Shown here: piece by piece, positions 18,501-26,241 of the stretch
Numbering within the stretch: position 1 is the first letter of the stretch
How the letters are laid out: the number at the start of each line of letters is the position of its first letter
Origin: a virus
DNA: 41,540 nt
Virus record (IMG/VR): IMGVR_UViG_3300025128_000103
Span: 1 to 41,540 of that record
Reading direction: 5' to 3' (one strand)
Notes under the pieces: model-generated
What the model was told of the DNA's origin: nothing
Database searches by the model: none
Seen by the model: only the letters and a program-made list of their open reading frames with translations
Position numbers and translations under genes: made by a program

Positions 18501-21500
18501 GTCTTGCTTAAACCAAAACAGGTAGAAGAATTAATTAGGTCACAACATTCTCAGCGGGGTGTAGACCGTGGGATTGTTGGTGTAAATAAACCATTGCCGG
18601 AAGAAGGTGATTCTATTGCTACCCGAATTGATATTAAAACCTTTATTAATAAAGGGGAGTATGTTGTAACTCTCCACAGCAAACCAAAAGGTGGGGAAGT
18701 CTTAGGTTATAGTTCTGCCATTTGGATGGTATCTCCAAAAGATGGTGGTAAGGTAGAATTCTACACAGACCCAAAACGATCTGTCGAAATAGCATTAGAT
18801 GAAAAAAATAAATCCACTTTTGCAAGGGTATGGGGGGAAGCTAAAGGGAAGACACAAGATGAAGCACACGCACAAGCCGAAGCAATAATGAATGGGACAG
18901 ACCCGGATGCAGACCAATGGCAACAGGTACACATGAACCCGGAACGTGCATCTTATTTCTACGACATGGACGGTACACCTGTTGTTGAAGCAGATGAAGT
19001 GATCCAAGTAGGAGGATTAGTTTACGCTAAGAATATAGTAAACAGTACGGTAGATGACCCAAGATTTACCGCTGATTTGGGGGAGAGGGGGACAGTCCAA
19101 TTCTCCAAGACTGAAGCAGAGCCGGAACCAGAGATAGGTCAGTCTAAGTTTGTGGATGTGAATGAAGCTATTAAAGAAGCACACGGCAAGAAACCTAAGA
19201 AAAAGGATTCGATCTGGACCAAGACTAAGGAAGCAGCTGCTACAATAAAGGAACAGATGACCCGTTCCCATAAACTTCTTGATCCAAAGAAGTTTGGTTT
19301 GACTACGGATTATCTCAGGTTGATGCAGGAGACAGGATCATATGCTAAACATAAGGCATACACCGATGTTTATTCTGTTGTCGGGGAGATGAATGACAAA
19401 GAGCAGATGGTGCTTTCGATGAACCTGATCCTCCCTGATATGCTGAAGGATATAGAATCTGGGTTGCTTGATCCGAAAGAGGGGTTGCCTTTTAATTACG
19501 AGAGTGTTGAACAGGTTAAGGAAGACCTAGAAAACTTCCAAAGACAGGCGAAGGAAATTAGCGAGGATGCATCTACAGACATAGATATTAATAAGTCTAT
19601 TGAAAAACGCCAAGACTTTATGAAGGAGTTGCGTGATGAGTTAGTCGATGAAGGTCTACTGCGTGAGGAAGTTGCGAAGGATGATAGATATTTTCACCAT
19701 CAGGTGCTTGAGTATCTGAATATGGAGGATGCTGGCTATACCTCATCCGTGGAAAAACCCGGTATTAGGCAGACTAAAAAGGGTTGGCAGAAGGCAAGAA
19801 CTGGATCAACAAAAGACTACAATACTAAGTATCTAGATGCAGAATTTGAGGTGCTATCTCAGGCCCGTCAGCAGCTGGAAGCTAAAAGATTATTAGATAA
19901 GATTAAGGCAGCAAATGATAAAGGGAAAGAAGCAAGAAAACTCCAAAAGGAATTTAATACTTTTTTAAAGAGCGAGAATAAAAAGGAACTAACTCTTGAA
20001 CAAACATTAAAAGAGTCTGAGGATTTTGACGGGTATGTAGTCTGGGAACCAAATCCCAAAGGGACTTGGTTTCAGACATACTCAGTCGCAGACAAAGTAG
20101 CACAGCAAGTTTTAGAAGACGGTGGTGCGGAGGTTACTGAGGTACAGAAAATTCTAGCTAAAGGTGCAAAAGAAAAATGGGTTATCCCGGCGGAATTAGC
20201 GGAGACTCTTAACAAGCCAGTTAAAAATGAGAATGAAGCCTTCCCAACAAGGTGGGCGAGAAAGGGTATCCGAGGATGGAAAATCTGGACACTTCTAAAT
20301 CCATTCAGAGTATTGAGATATAACCTGAATAATATGTCAGGTGACTTGGATATAGCAGTTGCATATGCTCCCGGTATTTTGAAAGAATTTAAAAAAGCGG
20401 CAGTAGACTTACATAAAGAAAAGAAAAATCCATCAGGTGATACAGCTGCGGAATTAAACGAAGCACGAAAGAAGGGGATTATCGATAGTGGTTTTGTCAT
20501 CACAGAAGTAGATGACTTCAGTAAGATGTACGAGGGACTGTTCGATCCTAAACCCTCTAACTCTCTTGAAAAATTAACATACAAGGGGAAGAAAATTCCA
20601 CAGGCGTTTAGGGAACTAACAACATACCGGGAGAACATTATGCGCCTAGCAGCTTGGCGGTATTTTAAAAAGAAGATTAAGGACAACCCGGATAAGAAAA
20701 TATACGCAGCATCTAAACAGACTGAGATTGACCAGATCACTGACCCGGAACAGAAGGCAGCCAAACTTGCCCGTGAATTGATCGGGGATTATGGGAATAT
20801 CTCTCATGCTGGACAGGCAATCCGCACACACTTGATGCCTTTTTACTCTTGGATGGAAATTAATGCCCCACGCTATATCCGCCTGATGCGGAATGCGAAG
20901 GCGGAGGGTACAGATGTTAAAGCGCAGCTGGCAAAGGTTGCTGCAAAACAGGTAGCTTGGAAAGGGACTGCACTAGCTGCAAGGATGGCAGCGATGTCAA
21001 CTCTAGTTTCTGCATGGAATCACATGATGTTTCCAGAAGAAGAAGAAAAACTGTCAGAGTTTGAACGTGAGCAGCTGCATATTATTCTTGGGACATGGGA
21101 TGGAGAAGTAAAGACTTTGAGATTTCAAGGTGCATTCAGCGATTTTTTATCGTGGCTTAGTTTACATGATGCACCAACTGATATTGCAAAGATGTGGAAG
21201 GGTGAGAAGAGTGTTACTGACCAGATCGTAGAGATGGCGAAGGCTCCTGCGTTAAAGGTAGTGGCAGGGGTAAGTCCATTATTTAAACTCCCCGCTGAAC
21301 TTGTATCTGGTGAATCTTACTGGCCGGACTTTATGAATCCCCGTCCGATACGAGATAGGTTTGAACATATCGCAAACGCCTTCAGTCTTGGCACGGTATA
21401 CAAACATCTGGCGGGTAAACCAAACAAAGGTTTTGGTGAGTGGAGCAAACTTTTAATCTCCTCTACTGACCCCGGGGAATCTGCTTACTATAAGAATTGG

Positions 21501-21854
21501 GAGAAGGTCCGCAAGTGGAGGGATAAATTAGGTAAGGATGATGTCGGAGGCTTTACACCAACGACAAAATCAAACGCCCTCTACTATTACAAACAGGCGA
21601 TGAAGTATCAGGACATAGATGCGGCGTGGAAATATTATCGGAAGTATATCAACCTGTCAGGGGGAGTTACGAAAGACGGGAAGATACCAAAGAAGACTTT
21701 GAAGAATATTAACCGTAGTATTAAACGTGCTAATCCTAAGTCGAGAATTCCCAGCGGAACATGGAATGCTTTCGTAAAAACTTTAACTCCGGCGGAGAAG
21801 AAAACTTGGAACGAGGGTATTAAATGGTATAACCAGACGTACAAGAAAAGATAA
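15561..21854 (+). CDS. Giant polyvalent virion protein with GNAT-like and LPD-type domains
   Basis: 2,097 residues, one uninterrupted frame. The N-terminus repeats the motif YDFSGID (about 3-9 and 20-26). A GNAT acetyltransferase-like module is visible around 497-597, with GKGNATKTLKKI as a motif-A-like loop and LEKWYKKLGYED as the typical last helix. Around 797-802 the sequence HEVGEH resembles a zincin helix, but the second His is one residue too far for canonical HExxH. Near 1125-1160 a NPERASYFYDMDG, then VIQVGGLVYAKN segment recalls domains of phage polyvalent proteins. From about 1580 the helical region with NPFRVLRYNLNNMSGD and GDYGNISHAGQAIR resembles a large-polyvalent-protein-associated domain (LPD38-like, from memory). 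Such proteins are thought to be ejected with the DNA to act on host defences. It ends the late operon. Confidence 0.72.
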   Translation: MKYDFSGIDEMQPAESTSPYDFSGIDDMVDSSLPPAPVPATPEEFQRLSPHPPVTPEVIRDFIPAVQAGENTYQLNKAIGELGRHQYIEENPWEAGLETLFTVLSGGLPEQTKTPEELAALKQEVADRSRVQESQRVMGTKDYEGIQDIPSFLAGNIGASLPAMGRSIASLGTMTPAIMRDEINANLAEMENLSSKERMALAKGGGLFAAALENIGLGFMIKGIPPSVFAKMGFKKAADLIESNIAAKVLSKGGVASITEGVTEGGQDATGIAAELIAGKEFQEGEIAERIKEAIIIGSTTGAALSSGGTAIVEVPKAVAKKVTKKITPEQTEIVEPKFDKTTDRRKKLTIEEPELDVKEDDGTFIDDKGQKWQKIEVDENLELKEDIVPEPTEAEAAEVFEDKPPKKKLLKKKGGDQKSDAETVETTYVPAESAPETVSTPPEGEVSPAVQPDVKVEDEDVIVLGNKFRTIEDDGTDTNTDLSNALDKINNLGKRNPLNEKEIIIGDTAVEVNVNTLEDNALEVKSIRSWEKGKGNATKTLKKILDIAKEEKINLVGTAKAVGEDGATTPQLEKWYKKLGYEDHIKGQIIFRGDKEQPTTTEVEVEPAVSPKPKTNVVKKEDFTQTLLARKQEKEFDKLAEGIEPDDDVGIRITDEDRAIQEEEELMAAKYKGGEMQFTPMPDPKTSTLEERKAWRVTAKKEMKELKEREESFKNRTIEEVKQEVESSIGRKTLKKLTKNGAVTILQSESDFLKEEGVSPANAGQNITAAFVPKTGKVYIIADNSPRGTGGGSILHEVGEHAALEQMVGEKQYKDISKSFDKLLEDGDEIAKLANSLVPEATPKDKVKSEQIAYLIQSVENKKVKGEEVSSKTRNLVSRIYNLIRKWFQNLPAYRKFASRSAFSKLESGEFLSPENITSLARVAVDFHAEGKTKKPAKTGKSRLFTDLVQQYVDGKITHEELIKKQNERSPIKPFESVPVLLKPKQVEELIRSQHSQRGVDRGIVGVNKPLPEEGDSIATRIDIKTFINKGEYVVTLHSKPKGGEVLGYSSAIWMVSPKDGGKVEFYTDPKRSVEIALDEKNKSTFARVWGEAKGKTQDEAHAQAEAIMNGTDPDADQWQQVHMNPERASYFYDMDGTPVVEADEVIQVGGLVYAKNIVNSTVDDPRFTADLGERGTVQFSKTEAEPEPEIGQSKFVDVNEAIKEAHGKKPKKKDSIWTKTKEAAATIKEQMTRSHKLLDPKKFGLTTDYLRLMQETGSYAKHKAYTDVYSVVGEMNDKEQMVLSMNLILPDMLKDIESGLLDPKEGLPFNYESVEQVKEDLENFQRQAKEISEDASTDIDINKSIEKRQDFMKELRDELVDEGLLREEVAKDDRYFHHQVLEYLNMEDAGYTSSVEKPGIRQTKKGWQKARTGSTKDYNTKYLDAEFEVLSQARQQLEAKRLLDKIKAANDKGKEARKLQKEFNTFLKSENKKELTLEQTLKESEDFDGYVVWEPNPKGTWFQTYSVADKVAQQVLEDGGAEVTEVQKILAKGAKEKWVIPAELAETLNKPVKNENEAFPTRWARKGIRGWKIWTLLNPFRVLRYNLNNMSGDLDIAVAYAPGILKEFKKAAVDLHKEKKNPSGDTAAELNEARKKGIIDSGFVITEVDDFSKMYEGLFDPKPSNSLEKLTYKGKKIPQAFRELTTYRENIMRLAAWRYFKKKIKDNPDKKIYAASKQTEIDQITDPEQKAAKLARELIGDYGNISHAGQAIRTHLMPFYSWMEINAPRYIRLMRNAKAEGTDVKAQLAKVAAKQVAWKGTALAARMAAMSTLVSAWNHMMFPEEEEKLSEFEREQLHIILGTWDGEVKTLRFQGAFSDFLSWLSLHDAPTDIAKMWKGEKSVTDQIVEMAKAPALKVVAGVSPLFKLPAELVSGESYWPDFMNPRPIRDRFEHIANAFSLGTVYKHLAGKPNKGFGEWSKLLISSTDPGESAYYKNWEKVRKWRDKLGKDDVGGFTPTTKSNALYYYKQAMKYQDIDAAWKYYRKYINLSGGVTKDGKIPKKTLKNINRSIKRANPKSRIPSGTWNAFVKTLTPAEKKTWNEGIKWYNQTYKKR

Positions 21855-21913
21855 TTCCCCAAACAATTAAGACCCCCTTTTTTATATCCCCAAATAAAAA
21901 GATTGACATATTA

Positions 21914-22006
21914 TAGTTTACTAGCATTTAGACATAATAGTTTACTAGCATTTAGACATAATAGTTTACTAGCATTTAGACATAATAGTTTACTAGCATT
22001 TAGACA
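21914..22006. repeat. Four tandem 24-bp direct repeats (iteron-like)
   Basis: The unit begins TAGTTTACTAGC and ends TAGACATAA. Copies lie at 21914-21937, 21938-21961 and 21962-21985, identical to one another, and at 21986-22006, where the first 21 bases match. There are no spacers between them. They lie about 100 bases upstream of a small HTH protein, so binding sites for that protein or a replication initiator are the likeliest roles. Confidence 0.93.
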
Positions 22007-22022
22007 ATAAAAGAAAAAAGTA

Positions 22023-22052
22023 TTGACATTTATTATCTTTTAAACTGATAAT
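22023..22052 (+). promoter_or_regulatory. Sigma70-like promoter for the replication operon
   Basis: A perfect TTGACA at 22023-22028 and GATAAT at 22047-22052 (one mismatch to TATAAT) are separated by 18 bases. Transcription would start near 22059, about 50 bases before the HTH gene start. The 24-bp repeats end 17 bases upstream, well placed to influence polymerase binding. Confidence 0.65.
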
Positions 22053-22108
22053 AGATTATCAAATTTATTTGACACAAATATTTTAAATTAAATATAGGAG
22101 TGTAGAAG

Positions 22109-22300
22109 ATGAAGGTTAAAGAATTAATGAGGTTGTCTGGGATCACTCTACAGGATGTCGCTGATAGGACAGGTCAGACAACCTCAACTGTCTGCCGTGC
22201 CTTAAACGATGAACTGACAGATCAAGTTAAATCTGCTGCGAGAGAATTGGTTGCTGAACGGCAAGAGGCAATAAAATCCGAACTAAAAGGGGATTACTGA
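22109..22300 (+). CDS. Small helix-turn-helix DNA-binding protein
   Basis: 63 residues. Residues 13-33 (TLQDVADRTG then TTSTVCRALND) match the helix-turn-helix headpiece of LacI/Cro-type regulators, including the conserved Ala-x-x-x-Gly and the Val-x-x-x-Leu recognition helix. The remaining C-terminal helix is charged and could dimerise. There is no ligand-binding domain, so it is probably a Cro-like autoregulator. It is the first gene of the rightward replication operon, with a good AGGAG ribosome-binding site, and sits behind a repeat array that it may bind. Confidence 0.75.
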   Translation: MKVKELMRLSGITLQDVADRTGQTTSTVCRALNDELTDQVKSAARELVAERQEAIKSELKGDY

Positions 22301-22301
22301 T

Positions 22302-22916
22302 ATGCCCACAAGAATGGTAAATGGATGTACCATCAAAATTAAAAAGTATTGCAAATGTGGGAACGAGTTGAAGGGCCTTCGCTCAAGATATTGCTCTGAC
22401 TTATGTTATTCAAATCTAAGGAAGGAGAGACAGAAAAAAAAATACAAGAGAAATCATAAACCCCTACCCAATCGAATTTGTATCTGGTGCAAAAATAAAT
22501 TCACGCCCAGAACATCCAATCAGAAGTGTTGTTCGACTCATTGCAGAAGAGAACACACGAATTTTCAGTGGTCAAAGAAAAAAAAACATATAAAGAAAAA
22601 AAATTACAGGGTTTTGCTAGGACAATTTGGTGGCACTAGGTCACCTACTTCTATCATAGAAAAAACTTCTGAAATAAAATCAATTAAAAAATCTCTTCAC
22701 GCAGAAGAGATAAAAGAGTATTTAAAGTCTGGGGGTAAGGTAACAAAACTAACTCCACAAGCAGATGGGCGAGTACCGGGCGTTAATATGCCGTTGAACC
22801 TACGAAATATTCAAAATCACAATTCATGGGCGATTGATACGGCGATGGGGCATGGTTACGAACTTGATCTTATGGATGAGATTTATACAACACAGGAGGT
22901 GTTGGATGAACCGTAA
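22302..22916 (+). CDS. Two-zinc-ribbon protein of unknown function
   Basis: 204 residues. Two cysteine clusters are seen: C17-x-C19 with C31-x3-C35, and C60-x2-C63 with C76/C77 and C81. The second cluster (CIWCKNKFTPR, then NQKCCSTHC) closely resembles the N-terminal zinc ribbon of the HNH protein at 26241. Very basic linkers (KERQKKKYKRNHK, KKKKHIKKKNY) suggest nucleic-acid binding. The C-terminal half (about 100-204) is not recognised. It starts two bases after the HTH gene and its end overlaps the start of the RusA-like gene by 11 bases. It may be a recombination accessory or a decayed HNH relative. Confidence 0.65.
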   Translation: MPTRMVNGCTIKIKKYCKCGNELKGLRSRYCSDLCYSNLRKERQKKKYKRNHKPLPNRICIWCKNKFTPRTSNQKCCSTHCRREHTNFQWSKKKKHIKKKNYRVLLGQFGGTRSPTSIIEKTSEIKSIKKSLHAEEIKEYLKSGGKVTKLTPQADGRVPGVNMPLNLRNIQNHNSWAIDTAMGHGYELDLMDEIYTTQEVLDEP

Positions 22917-23292
22917 CCCTGCCCTTTTCGTTTGCGATCTAGCTGTAGTACCGAAACCAAGAATGACGGTTCGCGATAGATGGGCTAAGAGAAAATGCTG
23001 TGTTCGCTACTGGGAATTTTCAGACAAGCTGAAGGCAGCAGCTGCCGAAGCAGAGTTTGAACTTGGAGATGAAGTGCATATGGAATTTCACATTGAGATG
23101 CCAAAGTCTTGGAGCAAGAAAAAGAAAAAAGAAATGTTAGGCCGCCAACACAAGTCTAAGCCTGACTTAGATAACTGCATAAAATCGTGTTCGGATATTT
23201 TAAAACCAGAAGACAAGACTATCTGCGAGATAGTCGCTAAAAAATTCTGGTCCGAAACGCCAATGATAAAGCTGGGGAACAAATGGAGTTAG
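22906..23292 (+). CDS. rusA: RusA-family Holliday junction resolvase
   Basis: 128 residues. The family signature KPDLDN (85-90), followed by D97 and D103, supplies the acidic residues that RusA uses to bind magnesium and cut four-way junctions. Length (about 120-140) and position in a recombination operon fit. I chose the ATG at 22906 because a strong GGAGGT at 22895-22900 precedes it by five bases; the same frame is open back to 22834, but those residues have no support. The enzyme would resolve branched replication intermediates before packaging. The stop overlaps the next gene by ten bases. Confidence 0.85.
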   Translation: MNRNPALFVCDLAVVPKPRMTVRDRWAKRKCCVRYWEFSDKLKAAAAEAEFELGDEVHMEFHIEMPKSWSKKKKKEMLGRQHKSKPDLDNCIKSCSDILKPEDKTICEIVAKKFWSETPMIKLGNKWS

Positions 23293-23474
23293 TAGATATG
23301 TTAATCACAGGACACCATCGGCTTACTGCCGATGAACATCACGCCGCTGTAAAGGCACGGCGTAACCGAATCGCCAAAGGCAAGGAAGCCTTGAGGATCA
23401 GGCAGAGTATGGCTGCCTCACTTGGGCGACACTTAAATCAAACTCAAATGGAGAGGGGTACTGTATGGGAGTAA
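23283..23474 (+). CDS. Small protein of unknown function
   Basis: 63 residues, overlapping the resolvase stop by ten bases and the following small gene by ten bases, so it is embedded in the coupled operon. The protein is basic and helical, with a His-rich segment (GHHRLTADEHHAA, about 10-22) and an Arg/Lys-rich helix. A start at the ATG at 23298 is also possible. No family is recognised; a small nucleic-acid-binding role would suit its charge. Confidence 0.5.
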   Translation: MELVDMLITGHHRLTADEHHAAVKARRNRIAKGKEALRIRQSMAASLGRHLNQTQMERGTVWE

Positions 23475-23611
23475 CAATCGAACAAGCTAAAGAAGATCGC
23501 AGAAATTTTGAATTGCTTGCAAGTATAAAACAAGCACGGGAAAAGCGCAACAAGACTGCACGGCGGGCCTTCTTCTCTTACCTCAAGCAATTATTCGGGA
23601 GAGACAAATGA
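23465..23611 (+). CDS. Short basic protein of unknown function
   Basis: 48 residues. It begins at an ATG at 23465 within the end of the preceding gene and its stop overlaps the exonuclease start as ATGA (23608-23611). The protein is one long basic helix (EKRNKTARRAFFSYLKQLFG in its C-terminal half). The perfect fit of both overlaps within an operon built from such overlaps is the main support. No function can be assigned. Confidence 0.5.
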   Translation: MGVTIEQAKEDRRNFELLASIKQAREKRNKTARRAFFSYLKQLFGRDK

Positions 23612-24525
23612 TAAAACCAGAACAAGATCAAAGTCTGCGACAGTCGGGGATGACCGGGTCTGATGCGGGTATATGTATGGGTGTTAATCCTCACGAGAAT
23701 GCGACCACCCGTGTAAAAGTAAAACGTGGCGAACTGCCAGCGGAAGACATCAAAAGTAAAGAGTCAGTGCTTTGGGGTGTTGCCCACGAAAAAACTGTGG
23801 CCCAGCAGTTCGCTAAACGTATGGGGTTAAAAATCCAGATGCTTAATCGGACATTCCGCTCAAAGGAATGGCCGATTGCACATGGTCATTTGGATGCAAA
23901 GATTGTCGGTAAGCCTTGGCTCTTGGAAGTAAAAACTACCAGCGAGTTTAACGCAAAAGCTTGGGGCCGGGAGTTTACTGATGAGATTCCTCCAAGTTAT
24001 TACTACCAGATACTGCACTACCTTTATGTCTCAGGTTACGAGAAAGCATTCTGTGCGGTCCTGATAGGTGGGAACCGAATGCGTATCTACGAGATACCCC
24101 GGAATGAAACCCGGATTAGGGAGTTAATTAGAGCAGAGAAGAAGTTCTGGTACGACTATGTAGAAGGTGGTCAGACACCGCCGCCGCAGAGCAGTGATGA
24201 GGCTTTACTTCAGTACCCCGAAGCTACGGAAGATTCTGTCCTAGTTACGACTCCCTTTTTAACGCAACTCCACGCTGCGCTGAAGCAATACGATGAGGAT
24301 ATTAAGGCAATGAAGGTGACACGGGAAAAGGTGGCGACTGAAATGATGTCACACATGACGACACATACACAACTGGTTGATGCGACTGGGGAGAACCTTA
24401 TAACTTGGCGGAATCATACTCGCAAGACAACGGATAAGAAAGGAATGGAAGCTGCGCTGGCAAAGTATGAGGATATTTCGCAGTACGAAAAGGAGTCGCA
24501 CTCACGCACCTTCAGAGTTATTTAA
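23608..24525 (+). CDS. YqaJ-like exonuclease (PD-(D/E)XK, lambda-exo superfamily)
   Basis: 305 residues. The N-terminal SGMTGSDAG is the usual start of YqaJ-type viral recombinases. WGVAHE (56-61, Glu61), HLDAKI (Asp96) and LLEVKTT (Glu107, Lys109) form the PD-(D/E)XK catalytic set. Such enzymes degrade one strand from DNA ends to give 3' tails for annealing. The partner is probably the Sak4-like protein at 25014 together with the DUF669/SSB-like protein at 25798. The gene is tied by ATGA to the short gene before it and by a one-base overlap to the nuclease-like gene after it. The C-terminal 100 residues are helical. Confidence 0.88.
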   Translation: MIKPEQDQSLRQSGMTGSDAGICMGVNPHENATTRVKVKRGELPAEDIKSKESVLWGVAHEKTVAQQFAKRMGLKIQMLNRTFRSKEWPIAHGHLDAKIVGKPWLLEVKTTSEFNAKAWGREFTDEIPPSYYYQILHYLYVSGYEKAFCAVLIGGNRMRIYEIPRNETRIRELIRAEKKFWYDYVEGGQTPPPQSSDEALLQYPEATEDSVLVTTPFLTQLHAALKQYDEDIKAMKVTREKVATEMMSHMTTHTQLVDATGENLITWRNHTRKTTDKKGMEAALAKYEDISQYEKESHSRTFRVI

Positions 24526-25001
24526 TGCACGAAATTATTCTTAACGAAAACGAACAGCGGCTGGCAAAGTTCTTAGCCACGGCAAGGAGTGTAACCAGCC
24601 GGGAGAATAATGTGAAGGACTTGAGAGTAGGGAATGATTCATCAGAAGACATTGACTTAGAAGGAATGGCAGCTGAGATAGCGTACTGTAAGTTGATGAA
24701 CATTTATGTAGACATGGTAACAGACCCCCCTGAGATGCCGTCATTTGATTGTATCTCACGCCTTGGCGTAAGGGTGGATGTTAAGTCTACGAAGTATAGG
24801 AATGGACACCTGATCGCCACCTTGCGTAAGGTTAAAAAACCACCAGACAAATATGTCTTGGTGGTTGGCGAATTTCCCAGCTACTCCATTGTAGGGGAAG
24901 TATGGGCGGAAGACCTTCTTCTCGAAGGTAACTTAAAAGACTTTGGATACGGTAATTGTTATGCCGTAACTCAGTCTGAACTTGAACCTATAAATAAATA
25001 A
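24525..25001 (+). CDS. Second PD-(D/E)XK nuclease-like protein
   Basis: 158 residues. The pattern DLEGMAAEIAYCK (Glu51), PSFDC (Asp75) and VRVDVKST (Asp85, Lys87) gives the alpha-helix Glu, the Asp and the D-x-K of the PD-(D/E)XK core in correct order and spacing. This is a different, smaller protein from the YqaJ-like one immediately before it (the start shares a base with its stop). Related small proteins in phages are annotated as hypothetical or VRR-like nucleases. Its substrate cannot be read from sequence; branched or damaged DNA are candidates. Confidence 0.65.
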   Translation: MHEIILNENEQRLAKFLATARSVTSRENNVKDLRVGNDSSEDIDLEGMAAEIAYCKLMNIYVDMVTDPPEMPSFDCISRLGVRVDVKSTKYRNGHLIATLRKVKKPPDKYVLVVGEFPSYSIVGEVWAEDLLLEGNLKDFGYGNCYAVTQSELEPINK

Positions 25002-25013
25002 AGGAGAGCAAGA

Positions 25014-25796
25014 ATGGAATTTTCTATAGTAAATGGAAAGAAAGTAAAACCGATACGCATCTGCATCTATGGTTCTGATGGTTGTGGTAAATCCACTTGG
25101 GCAAAGCACGGGTTGTTCTTTGACTTAGAGGGTGGACTAGATGAGATTGATTGTAAGTCGATCAATCTTGTCGATGCTTCCTTTAGCGATGTAATGGATG
25201 CAGGACGGTACACGTTTAAGAACTACAAGGAACTGGGTGTGGATACTTTAGTCATAGATAGTATCGATTGGCTGGAACGCAAGATATTCAACGCCGCTTG
25301 TAAAGATAATGGTTGGTCTACAATTGAGCAGCCCGGATACGGTAAGGGTTATGTCGTGGTCCTAAAATATTGGACCGAGTTTTTAAACATGATGGATAAA
25401 CTCCGAGAACTTGGATTGAACATAGTCTTAATCAGTCACTCTCAGGTTATTCGATTTGAAGACCCAATGGTAGATAACAGCTTTGACCGTCACGATTTAA
25501 AACTTAATCGGCACAGTCGTTCATTGATTCGCGAGTGGGTTGATGTTTTGGGGTATGTGGCGAGTGAGGTGCTAACCAGTAAAACTGGTGACAAGTTTGG
25601 AACGCCAGAGTACAAGGCAATCACAACTAACCGTAGGTTAATCCATTTCGGAGAGCAACCTACGTTTATAGCAAAGTCTCGTATGACTTTGCCTGAAAGT
25701 CTGCCCTTGGATTGGGATGCTTTCACAGCTGCTGTCGCATCAGCGAGGGCAGAGGGCAATAATGCCCAAAAGAAACAGGTAAAAACAGGTAAATGA
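25014..25796 (+). CDS. Sak4-like RecA-fold ATPase (phage recombinase/annealing factor)
   Basis: 260 residues with a good ribosome-binding site (AAAGGAG). Walker A is GSDGCGKST (20-28), Walker B TLVIDSID (78-85), and SHSQ (141-144) is a motif typical of the AAA_24/Sak4 nucleotide-binding family. Sak4-type proteins are short RecA-like ATPases that promote annealing with help from an SSB-like partner, here the next gene. The C-terminal 40 residues are basic and probably flexible. It completes an exonuclease, annealase and SSB set. Confidence 0.83.
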   Translation: MEFSIVNGKKVKPIRICIYGSDGCGKSTWAKHGLFFDLEGGLDEIDCKSINLVDASFSDVMDAGRYTFKNYKELGVDTLVIDSIDWLERKIFNAACKDNGWSTIEQPGYGKGYVVVLKYWTEFLNMMDKLRELGLNIVLISHSQVIRFEDPMVDNSFDRHDLKLNRHSRSLIREWVDVLGYVASEVLTSKTGDKFGTPEYKAITTNRRLIHFGEQPTFIAKSRMTLPESLPLDWDAFTAAVASARAEGNNAQKKQVKTGK

Positions 25797-25797
25797 T

Positions 25798-26241
25798 ATG
25801 GAACTAATGTTCGATAGTAGTACAGTTGCTGCTCCAGCAGGGGACAGCTTTGAACCAATTCCGCCGGGGAACTGGCCGGTTATCGTAGACTCCTCTGAAT
25901 TCCGTGATACAAAAGCGGGAGATGGACGATATCTACATTTAGAATTATCGATTGTTGATGGACCTTATAAGGGCCGTAAGATTTTTGATAATCTCAACCT
26001 AGAAAACAAGAACCCAACAGCTGTTGATATTGCACAACGCCAATTGGCTAGTCTTGTTAGAGCGTGTGGGAAGGTGAAGATTACAGACTCCGCTGAACTG
26101 CACAACACCCCTGTGCAAGCAACGCTGACGATACGCAAAGGGTCAAACGGGTATGAAGATAGTAACGATGTTAAATCGTATTCTGTTTTACCTAACTCTG
26201 CCCTGAAATCAGGTACACCAAAAGATGATATTCCATTCTAG
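25798..26241 (+). CDS. DUF669 family, SSB-like protein
   Basis: 147 residues, one base after the Sak4-like gene. The beta-rich core (GNWPVIVDSSEF, YLHLELSIVDGPYKGRKIFDNLNL) matches DUF669 proteins, which are found beside Sak4 and similar recombinases. The C-terminus is DDIPF, the acidic-hydrophobic tip used by bacterial SSB to recruit partners. Inference: it binds single-stranded DNA and assists the annealase. The stop overlaps the next gene's GTG start by one base. Confidence 0.8.
   Translation: MELMFDSSTVAAPAGDSFEPIPPGNWPVIVDSSEFRDTKAGDGRYLHLELSIVDGPYKGRKIFDNLNLENKNPTAVDIAQRQLASLVRACGKVKITDSAELHNTPVQATLTIRKGSNGYEDSNDVKSYSVLPNSALKSGTPKDDIPF

Larger units (their letters stand above)
21855..22108. 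promoter_or_regulatory. AT-rich intergenic control region before the replication operon
   Basis: This 254-base gap has no gene. It holds four tandem 24-bp repeats, three TTGACA elements (21903, 22023, 22069) and the ribosome-binding site AGGAG at 22096-22100 for the HTH gene. A T-run at about 21877-21882 follows a C-run but has no convincing stem, so I do not call a terminator. The region separates the late block from the DNA-metabolism operon and is the natural site for its promoter and operators. Confidence 0.7.

Noticed and set aside
20072-20764. Leftward 230-residue frame within the giant gene
   Set aside because: Shadow of the sense strand: Ser/Phe/Leu-rich composition mirrors Glu/Lys-rich coding DNA, and no start signal is seen.
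21914-22006. CRISPR array
   Set aside because: The 24-bp units abut with no spacers and no cas genes are present.
21855-22108. tRNA genes or integration attachment sites in the intergenic gaps
   Set aside because: No cloverleaf-like sequence was noticed in any gap and no integrase gene is present.
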